Shown piece by piece: positions 19,543-20,144 of a DNA stretch of 20,144 bases (position 1 is its first letter; each line of letters opens with the position of its first letter). The notes beneath the pieces are model-generated. The model saw nothing but the letters and a program-made list of their open reading frames with translations, was not told the origin of the DNA and did no database searches. Made by a program: the position numbers and the translations under genes. Source of the DNA: Phoronis ovalis (lineage: Eukaryota > Phoronida > Phoronidae); NCBI GenBank assembly GCA_028565635.1, contig JAOXYB010006790.1:1-20144 (forward strand), read 5' to 3'.

Positions 19543-19741
19543 ATACGAATAGTACCTAGGATGCAGTGATTGTATATCACCTTGGATACTATATTAATAT
19601 TTATTTATTTAAAAATATAACAACTTTCTAGCCAGCTGACTATGGCTAAAGCTACATGGTATACCATAAAAGTCTATACATATTGAAACTCTAATGCATG
19701 TGCCATATTTCAGACTTTTCTGTTTCTTTTTTATTTTACAG

Positions 19742-19968
19742 AGTTTTGCAAAGCTAGCATGACTGAAGAACGCATCATCAACTCGCAGGCAATTACCAGA
19801 TTGCAGCCAGCTGTTCCAGTTCCTCCAACTGCTCCTGCAGCTGCTGTATTGCCATTTGCTACTAGTGTCTCATCTGCTTCTGCATGGCCATCTGTTTCCG
19901 CTACCAATGTCTCGTCATCTCCTGCAGCTTCTTCAATTCAAGAACACGAGTTGATTGCTAGGAACCAG
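19742..19968 (+). CDS. Exon of an unrecognised Ala/Pro/Ser-rich protein, gene continues off the window
   Basis: A long pyrimidine tract ending TTTTACAG (to 19741) is the acceptor, and CAG|GTAACA (19969) the donor. An ATG at 19759 opens 70 codons that end in phase 0 at the donor: MTEERIINSQAITRLQPAVP, then a low-complexity Pro/Ala/Ser/Val stretch, then SIQEHELIARNQ. The frame is also open back to the acceptor, so this may be an internal exon instead of the first coding one. Base composition is clearly richer in G/C than its surroundings, as expected for coding DNA. The low-complexity part suggests a disordered N-terminal region. I do not recognise the family. Confidence 0.65.
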
Positions 19969-20055
19969 GTAACATAATTTGCATGCTCAACATAAGGGCA
20001 TCATGCAATAGAGTAAACATCAGTTTATAGTTACATGACTACTACTTAGGGTCCT

Positions 20056-20080
20056 AATCCCTGGGGGGCATACAGCAAGT
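20056..20080. mobile_element. Possible element terminus near the right edge
   Basis: CCCTGGGGGGCATAC resembles the CAGGGGGGCACATGGG terminus at 17497. If it is a left end, the rest of the element lies in the last bases and beyond the window. Only one end is visible. Confidence 0.25.
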
Positions 20081-20144
20081 CTACATATACAGGCACAGTA
20101 AATTGAATACTAAAAAGTATATGCCTTTCATTTTATATTTGGAT

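Noticed and set aside
1-20144. tRNA or rRNA genes
   Set aside because: I saw no cloverleaf with the conserved B-box pattern and no rRNA core sequence. A covariance-model scan would be needed to exclude small RNAs.

Overview
The window reads as nuclear DNA of a marine-invertebrate-like animal. It is AT-rich, has spliceosomal exons with GT/AG boundaries and pyrimidine tracts, an AATAAA signal after a stop codon, long non-coding stretches, and many short non-autonomous DNA transposons. The taxon cannot be fixed from sequence alone. A sponge or cnidarian would fit the gene families and repeat load, but that is inference.

Layout. (1) Positions 224-4344, minus strand: a multi-exon gene for a coiled-coil protein of roughly 340 residues. 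I rebuilt it exon by exon from splice sites and reading phase, from an ATG at 4344 to a TGA at 226-224, with AATAAA at 145-140. (2) Positions 4400-13750: no convincing gene, but a graveyard of small inverted-repeat elements. These include a 432-bp element with a near-perfect 8-bp target duplication (5167-5598), a 492-bp element with a perfect 8-bp target duplication (12775-13266), two long foldback structures (7449-7946 and about 12114-12513), a short hairpin (11719-11765) and several tandem repeats. (3) Positions 14042-16860, plus strand: an intronless reading frame for a DUF294/GlnD-type nucleotidyltransferase fused to an array of kinesin-light-chain-like TPRs. It is broken by a frameshift near 14240, a 7-bp insertion near 16556 and a nonsense codon at 16592. 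A telomere-like (CCCTAA) patch and a possible TPR scrap lie in its decayed tail. (4) Positions 17497-19545: further repeats, including two termini of one element family and two direct copies of a 73-bp dispersed repeat. (5) Positions 19742-19968, plus strand: one clean exon of an Ala/Pro/Ser-rich protein whose gene runs off the right edge.

The genes do not form an operon or an obvious pathway. The most interesting parts are the nucleotidyltransferase-TPR gene, with its nearly identical 129-bp repeats and fresh lesions, and the set of distinct transposons that share a C(C/A)GGGGG...GGGTAC-type terminus and carry short internal repeats.
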